This document shows, one piece after another, positions 1-6,002 of a DNA stretch of 6,002 nt. The position numbers were made by a program, and so were the translations under genes. The notes under the pieces are model-generated. The model worked only from the letters and a program-made list of their open reading frames with translations. It was not told the origin of the DNA and ran no database searches. The stretch lies in NCBI GenBank assembly GCA_018650745.1, contig JABIFK010000194.1, forward strand, positions 1 to 6,002, written 5' to 3'. The first letter of the stretch is position 1, and each line of letters opens with the position of its first letter. Origin of the DNA: Candidatus Latescibacterota bacterium. GTDB taxonomy: Bacteria; Latescibacterota; UBA2968.

Positions 1-2021
1 AAGCCGATGTTGATCGACCAGAATGCAAATTTGATGACCTCGTCTTTCCACACGTGGTTTGAGGCGAGGCCTTTTAAGACAAAGAGCATGAGGCCAATGC
101 CGAGCATGCCGTATACACCAAAGAGTGCGGTGTGGCCATGAACGGGTGTGGTGTTGAGCCCTTGCATGTAATAGAGTGCAATGGGCGGGTTGATGAGAAA
201 ACCGAAGATACCTGCGCCGACCAAGTTCCAAAAGGCCACGGCAATAAAGCAGTTGATGGGCCATTTGTAGCTTTTAATCCACATGGTGGCGCGGCTGATG
301 GTGAGGTGGTGATAGGCTTCAAACCCGATCAGTACCAGGGGCACAACCTCTAAGGCGCTGAATGTTGCGCCGAGTGCTAAAATAGCAGTGGGTGTGCCGG
401 TAAAATAGAGGTGGTGAAAGGTGCCAATGATGCCACCTAAGAGGAAGATGTTGGTTGAAAAAAGGACGGTGGCGGTTGCGAGCTTGGTTTTGAGCAGGCC
501 CATGCGCACAAAGAGAAAGGCGATGACGACGGTTGCAAAGACTTCGAAGAAACCTTCGACCCAGAGGTGCACAACCCACCAGCGCCAATATTCGGCAATG
601 GCCAGATTGGTTTGTCGGCCCCACATGAGGCCCGCACCGTAAAAGAGTGCAATGGCTGCTGAAGAGATGAGGAACATGCCCAACAGGTGACGGCTGTCAC
701 CGGGTTGTTTAAACGCGGGCCAGATGGCTCGGGTCATTAAGAACAGCCAAATGAAGAGGCCTGCAAATAAGAAGATCTGCCAGAAGCGACCTAAGTCTAC
801 GTATTCATAACCTTGGTGACCAAACCAGAAATTTTCTATCAGGTTGAGTTTTTGCATCACGCCCAACCATTGACCGGCCAATGAGCCTACGACAATGATG
901 AGCAGTGCAATAAAGAGCACGTTTACCCCTAAGCGTTGGAACTTGGGTTCGTACCCAGATACGGCCGGTGCGACAAATAAACCTGTTGCCAGCCAAGAGG
1001 TGGCAATCCAGAAAATGGCGAGTTGAATGTGCCATGTTCGACTGACCGAATAGGGAAGTATCTCGGCGAGGTTAAACCCGTAAAAGCCCGATCCTTCAAC
1101 GCCGTAGTGTGCGGTGATGCCCCCTAAGATGACTTGCACAACAATGAGTGCAGTGACCACCCAAAAATATTTGAGTGTGGCTTTCATAGACGGCGTGGCT
1201 TGAAGCCCTAAGAGCGGATCTTTTTTAGGAAGGTTTTCATAGTCGATTTCTTCTTCATTGCGGTATGCGGCATAATAATAGGCCAATAGACCAATGCCTG
1301 CAATGAGCATGATCACGCTGAAGCCCGTCCACAGAATGAGGGACCCTGTAGGTTTGTTGTCGACAAGTTGATCGGGGGGCCAGTTGTTGGTGTAGGTGAT
1401 GTCGCTGTCGGGGCGGTTGGTGATGCAGACCCAAGAGATCCAAAAAAAGAACGACGTCATTTTTCGCATGCGTTCGGGGTCTTGGACGGCGTTTGTGTGA
1501 ATGGCATACGCTTCGCGCTCGTCATCGAGGGCCGGGTCGTCTGTGAACAGGCCCGTATAATATTGGCTGTTGTCCGCAATGGCTTGGGCGCGAGCAGGAG
1601 ACACGGTGAGTGTGCCGTCTGATGTGTTGTAGGTGTTTTTACGTAATTGTTCTTGTAGGCGGGCTTTGAGCGCAGCTTGTTGTTCAATGTTGAGTGCGTC
1701 AAATGCAAGGTTAAATTCTTGCTGTGCCCATTTTGAGATCATATACACGGCTTCACGGTGGAGCCAGTCGGCAGACCAGTCGGGGGCCACATATGCGCCG
1801 TGTCCCCAAACGGTGCCCAACTCTTGGCCGCCAATAGACTGCCAAACGTTTTGACCATCGCGAATGTCTTGGCCTGTGAACAGTACTTTGCCTTCGGTTG
1901 TGACGACCTGTGTGGGAATGGGCGGTGCTTTTCGGTAGATTTCTGCTCCGAAATAACCCAACACAGAAAATGAGCCGACCATCACAACGAGGAATCCGAG
2001 CCATAATTTTTTATATTCCAT
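1..2021 (-). CDS. norB: Quinol-dependent nitric oxide reductase (qNOR), 3' end beyond window
   Basis: Integral membrane enzyme of the haem-copper oxidase superfamily that reduces 2 NO to N2O with electrons from quinol. The ATG at 2021 follows AGAAAGG (2026-2032), and 673 codons are present without a frameshift; the last part of the protein is off the left edge. Residues 6-24 form a membrane helix, followed by the qNOR-type periplasmic N-terminal extension (WQSIGGQELGT, WGHGAY, APDW, about 60-82). There is no CXXCH haem c motif, so it is qNOR (also called NorZ) rather than the NorB subunit of cNorBC. Expected ligands are visible: H331 and H630 for haem b, H628 for haem b3, H485, H536 and H537 for FeB, and the conserved glutamates E489 and E558. 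Spacing H485-E489-H536/H537-E558 matches known cNorB exactly. It is the last visible gene of the ric operon, 47 bases after the DUF1858 gene. Confidence 0.96.
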   Translation of the reverse strand, partial: MEYKKLWLGFLVVMVGSFSVLGYFGAEIYRKAPPIPTQVVTTEGKVLFTGQDIRDGQNVWQSIGGQELGTVWGHGAYVAPDWSADWLHREAVYMISKWAQQEFNLAFDALNIEQQAALKARLQEQLRKNTYNTSDGTLTVSPARAQAIADNSQYYTGLFTDDPALDDEREAYAIHTNAVQDPERMRKMTSFFFWISWVCITNRPDSDITYTNNWPPDQLVDNKPTGSLILWTGFSVIMLIAGIGLLAYYYAAYRNEEEIDYENLPKKDPLLGLQATPSMKATLKYFWVVTALIVVQVILGGITAHYGVEGSGFYGFNLAEILPYSVSRTWHIQLAIFWIATSWLATGLFVAPAVSGYEPKFQRLGVNVLFIALLIIVVGSLAGQWLGVMQKLNLIENFWFGHQGYEYVDLGRFWQIFLFAGLFIWLFLMTRAIWPAFKQPGDSRHLLGMFLISSAAIALFYGAGLMWGRQTNLAIAEYWRWWVVHLWVEGFFEVFATVVIAFLFVRMGLLKTKLATATVLFSTNIFLLGGIIGTFHHLYFTGTPTAILALGATFSALEVVPLVLIGFEAYHHLTISRATMWIKSYKWPINCFIAVAFWNLVGAGIFGFLINPPIALYYMQGLNTTPVHGHTALFGVYGMLGIGLMLFVLKGLASNHVWKDEVIKFAFWSINIG

Positions 2022-2068
2022 AATACCTTTCTATCGGTTTGTTATTCATCGCATCTTCTCAACGAATT

Positions 2069-2287
2069 TCATGCCATCTCTTGGCTATTGATACGAGCTT
2101 GCAGGTCGTTGATAAAACGGGTGCAACACAAGCCATAAATGTTGGCCGCTTCAGATAAGGTCTCAAAAGGGGCCATTGAGCAGCCCACGCATCCCATTTT
2201 TTTGTTGAGAAATACGACAATGGTTTCAGGCCAACGATCCATGACGTCGGCGATAAGTAGGTCTTTTGAAAGATTGATTTTTTCCAC
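2069..2287 (-). CDS. DUF1858 small redox-disulfide protein
   Basis: Small soluble protein of 72 residues of the DUF1858 family (hybrid-cluster-protein-associated redox disulfide domain). The signature MGCVGCSMAPFETL lies at residues 31-44, with the CxxC-type pair C33/C36, after a helical segment with DRWPETIVVFLNKK. An extra vicinal pair, C54/C55, follows in YGLCCTRF. The family is thought to bind metal or form a redox disulfide, but its biochemical role is not established. I chose the GTG start because an excellent ribosome binding site, AGAAGGAG, sits five bases upstream. An in-frame TTG at 2308 would add seven residues, but translating from it would run through that site. It lies 25 bases after ric and 47 before norB, so all three are probably co-transcribed, and a helper role in NO detoxification or iron-centre repair is inferred. 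Confidence 0.87.
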   Translation of the reverse strand: MEKINLSKDLLIADVMDRWPETIVVFLNKKMGCVGCSMAPFETLSEAANIYGLCCTRFINDLQARINSQEMA

Positions 2288-2292
2288 CGTTA

Positions 2293-2300
2293 CTCCTTCT
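2293..2300 (-). promoter_or_regulatory. Ribosome binding site deciding the DUF1858 GTG start
   Basis: AGAAGGAG, nearly complementary to the 16S rRNA 3' end, is spaced five bases from GTG at 2287. The competing TTG at 2308 has only a weak GAAGAA directly upstream of it. This supports the shorter 72-residue product. Confidence 0.75.
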
Positions 2301-2312
2301 AAAGACAATTCT

Positions 2313-3026
2313 TCAAATTTCGTTCTCCAGTTCTATGGCACGTGGAAAGAGCACATTGTTTTCTTTGTGGATATGCTGGTGCATGTCGCTTTCTAGGTGT
2401 GCCAAGGCGTCTAACATGGCGCGATAGGTATTGCACGCCCACTCGGGTGGGGTATACCCATTGGTGAGTCCGTTTAACGTTTCAAGGGCCGATCCGGCAA
2501 TGTCATGCTCGGCTTCCATTTGGCGAATGGGATTGGCAATGGTACCACAATGAGATGCGGGTGTGGGTTCGTCTGAGTCGATTTGGCGCACCATGGGAAA
2601 CAAGATTTGTTCTTCTTTCATCATGTGGCTTTGGAGTTCTGCGACCAATGCGAGAAAGGTTTGTCGAACGGCGTGCAGGCTTTCATTGTGATCACCATGC
2701 ACAGCGGCGACTTTTTCGGTCATCATATCCAACCGGGGGAATTCTGCTCTGAGATAGGCATGATGGGTTTCTTCAATGTGGTTGGCCAAATCGGTGAGTG
2801 TCATGGATGCCGGGTTCACGGCGGGTTCTTCTGTTGATTCCTGTAGAGATGCTTCCAGTGTGACAAGAAGGGCTTGTGCATCGATACCCTTTTTCTGGCA
2901 TACTTCGTCTAAAGTCTTTTTACCGCCACAACAATAATCGATGCCTTTTTGCTCAAAAATACGCGACAATGCAGGCTTTTGTGCCACCACGCCGCCGACT
3001 GTATCTTGTATTTGAAATGTGCTCAT
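2313..3026 (-). CDS. ric: Iron-sulfur cluster repair di-iron protein Ric (YtfE/ScdA/NorA family)
   Basis: Cytoplasmic di-iron protein of 237 residues, the usual family length, which restores iron-sulfur clusters damaged by NO or oxidants. Residues 1-58 are the ScdA_N (DUF542) domain with the diagnostic DYCCGG at 30-35 (C32, C33) and a further C43. Residues about 75-235 are a hemerythrin-like four-helix bundle. By analogy with E. coli YtfE, the likely di-iron ligands are H89 (in ETHHAYLR), H134 and E138 (SHMMKEEQ), H174 (EAEHD), and H218 and E222 (HIHKENN). The ATG at 3026 has GGAGGG (3035-3040) eight bases upstream. It is the first gene of the probable ric-DUF1858-norB operon and lies behind a long leader with several inverted repeats, so regulation probably acts upstream of it. 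A ScdA-style or YtfE-style name would be equally suitable. Confidence 0.94.
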   Translation of the reverse strand: MSTFQIQDTVGGVVAQKPALSRIFEQKGIDYCCGGKKTLDEVCQKKGIDAQALLVTLEASLQESTEEPAVNPASMTLTDLANHIEETHHAYLRAEFPRLDMMTEKVAAVHGDHNESLHAVRQTFLALVAELQSHMMKEEQILFPMVRQIDSDEPTPASHCGTIANPIRQMEAEHDIAGSALETLNGLTNGYTPPEWACNTYRAMLDALAHLESDMHQHIHKENNVLFPRAIELENEI

Positions 3027-3096
3027 GATATATGCCCTCCGGGGTATTGATGGGTATGGTCTTTCATGAATACCCTAAAGATATGCTGAACAAACA

Positions 3097-3137
3097 AACG
3101 GTTCTTTGCGCCAGCGCAAAGAACCGTTCTTTTTTTT
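3097..3137 (+). terminator. Perfect 15-bp hairpin with T8, intrinsic terminator on the plus strand
   Basis: The arms AACGGTTCTTTGCGC (3097-3111) and GCGCAAAGAACCGTT (3114-3128) are perfectly complementary around CA. On the plus strand they are followed by C and eight T (3130-3137), the classic intrinsic terminator form. On the minus strand the hairpin is followed by the weaker T-rich TTTGTTTGTT, so it could act in both directions and separate the regulator transcript from ric. All recognised genes are on the minus strand, so the stronger orientation has no obvious client gene. It might instead be a structured element in the ric leader. Confidence 0.6.
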
Positions 3138-3179
3138 AAAAAAATGAAAAAAATCTCGGATAGACCAAATAATGAATCA

Positions 3180-3253
3180 AGAAAACCACATATTTCGCCC
3201 TTTTCAAAGGGACAATGGGGGGATTCCTTAGTGATCAATTATCAGTAGATCAC
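3180..3253 (-). promoter_or_regulatory. Candidate promoter and operator upstream of ric
   Basis: A perfect inverted repeat, GTGATC (3231-3236) and GATCAC (3248-3253), separated by 11 bases, overlaps a second one, TGAT-N5-ATCA (3232-3244), that resembles an FNR/Dnr site with one extra spacer base. Downstream on the minus strand, TTGTCC and TATGTG (3187-3192) are 17 bases apart and could be a poor -35/-10 pair. With a start near 3180 the palindrome would be centred near -62, a common position for Crp/Fnr activators. The -10 match is weak, and the hairpin at 3097-3128 would lie inside the resulting leader, so this is a hypothesis only. Confidence 0.28.
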
Positions 3254-3295
3254 GAAAACGGATAAAACTACATATAGGTTATGATATGTCTTTTC

Positions 3296-3366
3296 GTTGG
3301 GGCTGGCCCTCGTGCCAACCCTTCGTTTTCAAGCCAAATGGGCATCCACGGGGGGGATGCCTCTAC
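3296..3366. repeat. Two-hairpin palindromic intergenic repeat (REP/MITE-like candidate)
   Basis: The element is bounded by imperfect terminal inverted repeats, GTTGGGGC (3296-3303) and GCCTCTAC (3359-3366, complement GTAGAGGC). It contains two stems: GGGCTGGC/GCCAACCC (3300-3307 and 3314-3321, a G-U pair on the minus strand replacing a mismatch on the plus strand) and GGCATCC/GGATGCC (3341-3347 and 3355-3361, perfect). This plan resembles dispersed intergenic repeats with GTAGGGGC-type ends found in many bacterial genomes. The nine-base direct repeat CTACATATA (3268-3276 and 3363-3371) lies near its edges. It is not followed by a T-run, so it is not a standard terminator. Copy number cannot be seen from one window. 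Confidence 0.42.
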
Positions 3367-3484
3367 ATATAAGGTGCTTACGCACGCTATTGTTTGGCTT
3401 TTCGTGAAGTACTGATTATGTCTTATCAGACGGACGTATCCAATTTCTTGCTTGGTGGTTTCATACTTTGGGAGGACAAATGGT

Positions 3485-4225
3485 TTAGTCTTTGGCGGTT
3501 GGTTTTGCAAGGGGGTCTTCAGCAGGCATATGCGGGAGGTCTTCTGCGAGCGATGTGAGGGCATGGGGTGCGGTAATGATGACTTTTTCTCGACCGGTTT
3601 CGACAAGGTTCTGGTGTTCCCAGCCACTTAGAATGCGACTGACAGTGAACAGCGTGGTGCCGGTCATTTCTGCGAGGTCTTGGCGAGAAAGCGGAATATC
3701 GATGAGAATGCCTTCTTTGATTTTTCGGCCCGATTGGCGAACGAGACGAACAAGTGCTCGGGCCACGCGTTGTTCCACCCGTTCGGTGACCAATTCACGA
3801 TATCGGTCTTGTACTTCTTGCAGCTGGGTTGCCATATGTTTGAGGGTGTTTAGCGCAACGGATGGATACCGTTTGATCAATTCGGCCATTGTTTTGCCAT
3901 CCCAACTTAAACTATTGCTGTCGGTGACGGCTTGTGCCGATATGGGATACGCGGTGGCGCCAAATGCTGCAAGACCGCCAAACATTTTGCCGGGTACCGC
4001 CATTCTGAGCACCACTTGATGGCCTTCTGGCGTTGTTTGCATGAGCTTGACCCGTCCTTGAACCAGCACATAGAGAGATGTTGCGATATCGCCTTCATGG
4101 AAATAAAAAGCATGGCGTGCAACAGGTCGTTGGTGGGCATTTTCTAAGATGGATTCAAGGGCTTTTGTATCCAGTTCTTGAAACAAGGGGATATCTTTGA
4201 TCAGGTCGGTTGACAAAAGGGTCAT
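3485..4225 (-). CDS. Crp/Fnr-family transcriptional regulator, probably NO-responsive (Dnr/NnrR-like)
   Basis: DNA-binding regulator of 246 residues. A cyclic-nucleotide-binding-type beta-barrel (about 12-105: DIPLF, FHEGDIATSLYVLVQGRVKL, PGKMFGG) is followed by a long dimer helix (about 125-165) and a C-terminal helix-turn-helix (180-203: SRQDLAEMTGTT then FTVSRILSGWE). The protein contains no cysteine, which rules out an FNR-type iron-sulfur cluster; Dnr-type relatives sense NO through haem. The recognition helix keeps S196 and R197 but has F193 where FNR and CRP carry glutamate, so its DNA site may differ from TTGAT-N4-ATCAA. The ATG at 4225 was chosen because it places the barrel at the usual distance; its ribosome binding site is poor. 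An in-frame TTG at 4309 would add 28 residues of unlikely sequence. Its position upstream of ric and norB suggests it controls them; the ligand is inferred. Confidence 0.88.
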   Translation of the reverse strand: MTLLSTDLIKDIPLFQELDTKALESILENAHQRPVARHAFYFHEGDIATSLYVLVQGRVKLMQTTPEGHQVVLRMAVPGKMFGGLAAFGATAYPISAQAVTDSNSLSWDGKTMAELIKRYPSVALNTLKHMATQLQEVQDRYRELVTERVEQRVARALVRLVRQSGRKIKEGILIDIPLSRQDLAEMTGTTLFTVSRILSGWEHQNLVETGREKVIITAPHALTSLAEDLPHMPAEDPLAKPTAKD

Positions 4226-4347
4226 AGAAGATTTGATCTGTCTTTTTTGGGGGTGGTTGTTTGGTGTCGAGATCTCATTCGGGTGGCCACTTTTAAAGGT
4301 GAGGGCCAACCTTTGGATCGTCGTTTAATTGAGTTTGTCGAAATTTA

Positions 4348-4737
4348 TTATCCGTTGGTACGCTGACCAATGCAATAACATAATTCATCGGGTGCAACAA
4401 CAAAGAAGACCCGATAGGATGTGTCACCGTGTTGATCCACGCGGTAGCCTGCGTCTTCTTTATCAAAACCATTGGATCGCAATTCTTCAAAGGCGGTTTC
4501 TACGTTATCGACCTCAAAGAAGCATCCTTCTTGGGTGGGGTCGCCGCCATTTTCTGCCAGTCCAATTTGGATTTGGTCTCTGGCTAAAACGGCTGAGTTG
4601 CACGGTGTTTCACTGCGGGAAACGATTTGGAATCCCATGACCGTTTCGTAAAAGGGGATTGCTTGGTCAAGGCTTTTGACGGGTAGGTTCATTGCGTCGT
4701 CGGCATAGGGTGCGGCTCTGTTGTATGTTGCGGGCAT
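4348..4737 (-). CDS. VOC-superfamily protein (glyoxalase/bleomycin resistance/dioxygenase fold)
   Basis: Soluble protein of 129 residues, the size of one VOC unit made of two beta-alpha-beta-beta-beta modules. Visible family features are the first strand and helix AMNLPVKSLDQAIPFYETVMGFQIV (15-39), the hydrophobic strand SAVLARDQIQIGLAEN, the second-module start GCFFEVDNVETAFEELRSNGF (71-91) and the closing strands YRVFFVVAPDELCYCIGQ. Strand one lacks the usual metal-binding histidine (M16, N17), while a glutamate (E118) is present in the last strand, so a complete metal site is doubtful and the substrate cannot be named. The ATG at 4737 has AAAGGAG (4743-4749) five bases upstream. An upstream in-frame ATG at 4833 overlaps the stop of the beta-propeller gene as ATGA, but it has no ribosome binding site and adds 32 residues unlike the family. 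Not obviously linked to NO metabolism. Confidence 0.82.
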   Translation of the reverse strand: MPATYNRAAPYADDAMNLPVKSLDQAIPFYETVMGFQIVSRSETPCNSAVLARDQIQIGLAENGGDPTQEGCFFEVDNVETAFEELRSNGFDKEDAGYRVDQHGDTSYRVFFVVAPDELCYCIGQRTNG

Positions 4738-4742
4738 GTACG

Positions 4743-4749
4743 CTCCTTT
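4743..4749 (-). promoter_or_regulatory. Ribosome binding site deciding the VOC protein start
   Basis: AAAGGAG stands five bases before ATG at 4737. The longer alternative from ATG at 4833 is preceded only by A-rich sequence without a Shine-Dalgarno core, so the 129-residue form is preferred. Confidence 0.7.
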
Positions 4750-4829
4750 GTAAATGCGGGACGGTTGGTATAGACACTGCTTTAGGAGTATGTGGTCAGA
4801 TTTGACGGATGACATGTGCTTCAGTTGTA

Positions 4830-6002
4830 TCATCTGTTTTTGAGCGTGAACTTAAATGCGACCATTTCTGCACTGTTGCGAACGAGCAGAGTATTGCCAA
4901 CGAGCACGGGGTGGTTCCAGGTTTTGCCTTCTATGGCCGGGTGTTGTGCAAGTTCGGTGAATTTGTCGGCGGTTGCCGAGACCAATACCAACTCACCGTG
5001 TTCAGATAATACCACAAGCACGTTTTGGTCGGCCAACAAAATGAGTTGGCCTTGGCCATAGCGTCCGCCTTTCCATTTGCGTTTGCCGTTTTCGATATCG
5101 ATGCAGGCAAGTATGTTGCCGTCAAAACCAAAGGCATGGCCGTTGTGAATGACAAAGTCGCTGAAGTAGGGCTTCAAGCGATTGGTGTTCCAGCGTTCTT
5201 CCGTGGTCCATCCGCTGGGGCCTTGTTTTGCTGCAATCCGGCGCATGCCAGATTTTTCGCCGTCACTGATGAGGATGTCGCCGTTTGATGCTTGGGCGGG
5301 TTGCACAATGTTCGATCCTGTAGGCAGTGACTGTTGCCATAGCAATTTGCCATCTGTTGGTGCAACGCTGACAACATTGTTGCCTCTTACCAATAGGATT
5401 TGTGCAACACCATCAATTGTTAAGAGATGTGGCGAGCTGTATCCATAACCGCCTTCTGGCGCAAACCAGCGTGGGTCACCTGTTGTGAGGTCGTAGGCTA
5501 CGAGTGCACCACTGGTGGCGACAACGACACTGTCATCTATGACTAATGGGGAAGCTGAGAAACCCCAACCGGGGATTTTTGTTTGGGTGTCGGATGCTGC
5601 GTTGCGTGACCAAATGACGGAACCGTCTGCGGCATTGAGTACGTTTAAGATGCCTGTTGCTCCCAGCGTGTAGACACGACCGTTTTTGAGCGTGGGGGTT
5701 GCGCGGGGGCCTGCACCGGCATTGGATTCCCAGAATCGAGCTGGGTCGCGGTGCTTCCACACGGGCTCGCCTGTGGTGAGGTTGTAACAGGCAACCACTT
5801 CGTCATCACCGCGTTGCTCTTGTGTGTAGAAAAGGTCACCTTGGACAGCAAAGGATGACCAGCCGGGGCCAATTAATCGACGCCACAATTCTATTGGGGG
5901 GGATGCCGACCAGTCGGTTTCGATTTGTACGCCGTGTATGATGCCGTCGCGGTTGGGGCCGCGAAAGCCGGGCCAAGCTGCTTCTGTGTCTGCTGCGATT
6001 GC
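4830..6002 (-). CDS. PQQ-like beta-propeller repeat protein, 5' end beyond window
   Basis: The frame is open from the right edge to TGA at 4830-4832, giving 390 residues; the start and any signal peptide are outside. Near the visible N terminus is WPGFRGPNRDG (10-20), typical of the mature start of exported PQQ-like propeller proteins. Blade repeats of the A-x-D-x-x-T/D-G-x-x-x-W type follow: ACYNLTTGEPVW (about 71-82), NVLNAADGSVIW (120-131), AYDLTTGDPRW (169-179), SVAPTDGKLLW (212-222) and CIDIENGKRKW (300-310). The C terminus, TWNHPVLVGNTLLVRNSAEMVAF, closes the propeller. Such proteins are usually periplasmic or outer-membrane-associated and need not bind PQQ; no dehydrogenase catalytic domain is visible. 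BamB is a relative of the same fold, but this shorter-repeat family is distinct. The substrate is unknown. It ends 92 bases before the VOC gene on the same strand. Confidence 0.9.
   Translation of the reverse strand, partial: AIAADTEAAWPGFRGPNRDGIIHGVQIETDWSASPPIELWRRLIGPGWSSFAVQGDLFYTQEQRGDDEVVACYNLTTGEPVWKHRDPARFWESNAGAGPRATPTLKNGRVYTLGATGILNVLNAADGSVIWSRNAASDTQTKIPGWGFSASPLVIDDSVVVATSGALVAYDLTTGDPRWFAPEGGYGYSSPHLLTIDGVAQILLVRGNNVVSVAPTDGKLLWQQSLPTGSNIVQPAQASNGDILISDGEKSGMRRIAAKQGPSGWTTEERWNTNRLKPYFSDFVIHNGHAFGFDGNILACIDIENGKRKWKGGRYGQGQLILLADQNVLVVLSEHGELVLVSATADKFTELAQHPAIEGKTWNHPVLVGNTLLVRNSAEMVAFKFTLKNR

Noticed and set aside
2045..2061. GAAGATGCGATGAAT before norB as a possible NsrR half-site
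   Set aside because: Only the first AAGATGC resembles the NsrR motif, there is no matching second half, and the site is inside the operon.
2583..2837. 84-codon plus-strand frame within ric
   Set aside because: It is a mirror of the ric coding sequence with no start signal and no family similarity.
3023..3238. 71-codon minus-strand frame upstream of ric, from TTG at 3238
   Set aside because: It has no ribosome binding site, runs through the 15-bp hairpin and has no family features; only its last 14 codons, with their own ATG, remain a weak candidate.
3268..3627. 119-codon minus-strand frame running from the regulator's 3' end into the intergenic region
   Set aside because: Its first half overlaps the regulator in another frame and the rest crosses the palindromic repeat; the composition is not protein-like.
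3492..4019. 175-codon plus-strand open frame opposite the regulator gene
   Set aside because: It is antisense to a clear Crp/Fnr gene, is rich in Arg and Ser as expected from a shadow frame, and shows no recognisable domain.
4229..4239. AGAT-TTG-ATCT palindrome directly before the regulator ATG as an autoregulatory site
   Set aside because: It is too short and has no match to the palindrome upstream of ric, so chance cannot be excluded.
4226..4309. N-terminal extension of the regulator from TTG at 4309
   Set aside because: The added residues do not resemble the Crp/Fnr family, and AAAGG directly abuts the TTG, too close to serve as a ribosome binding site.

Overview
The window is bacterial DNA of moderate GC with six protein-coding genes, all on the minus strand; two are cut by the window edges. 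Gene content points to a (probably Gram-negative) bacterium that meets nitric oxide, by denitrifying or by defending against nitrosative stress. The sequence alone does not fix the phylum. No tRNA, rRNA, CRISPR array, insertion sequence or phage gene is visible.

Layout in the direction of transcription (right to left). 6002-4830: the C-terminal 390 residues of a PQQ-like beta-propeller protein. 4737-4348: a small single-module VOC (glyoxalase/bleomycin-resistance fold) protein. 4225-3485: a Crp/Fnr-family regulator without any cysteine, resembling the NO-responsive Dnr/NnrR-type branch. 3484-3027: a 458-base intergenic region holding a 71-bp two-hairpin palindromic repeat, a candidate operator, a perfect 15-bp inverted repeat with a T-run on the plus strand, and a short leader peptide that could control ric translation. 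3026-2313: the di-iron iron-sulfur cluster repair protein Ric (YtfE/ScdA/NorA family). 2287-2069: a 72-residue DUF1858 redox-disulfide protein starting at GTG. 2021-1: the quinol-dependent nitric oxide reductase (qNOR), lacking only its C-terminal end, which lies beyond the left edge.

The core is a compact NO-response unit. The regulator probably senses NO or a related signal; Ric restores NO-damaged iron centres; the DUF1858 protein offers a vicinal-cysteine redox site; qNOR reduces NO to N2O in the membrane with quinol electrons. ric, the DUF1858 gene and norB are separated by 25 and 47 bases and are very likely one operon. The VOC and beta-propeller genes look like unrelated neighbours. 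Most of what deserves a second look is in the ric leader and in the DUF1858 gene between ric and norB.
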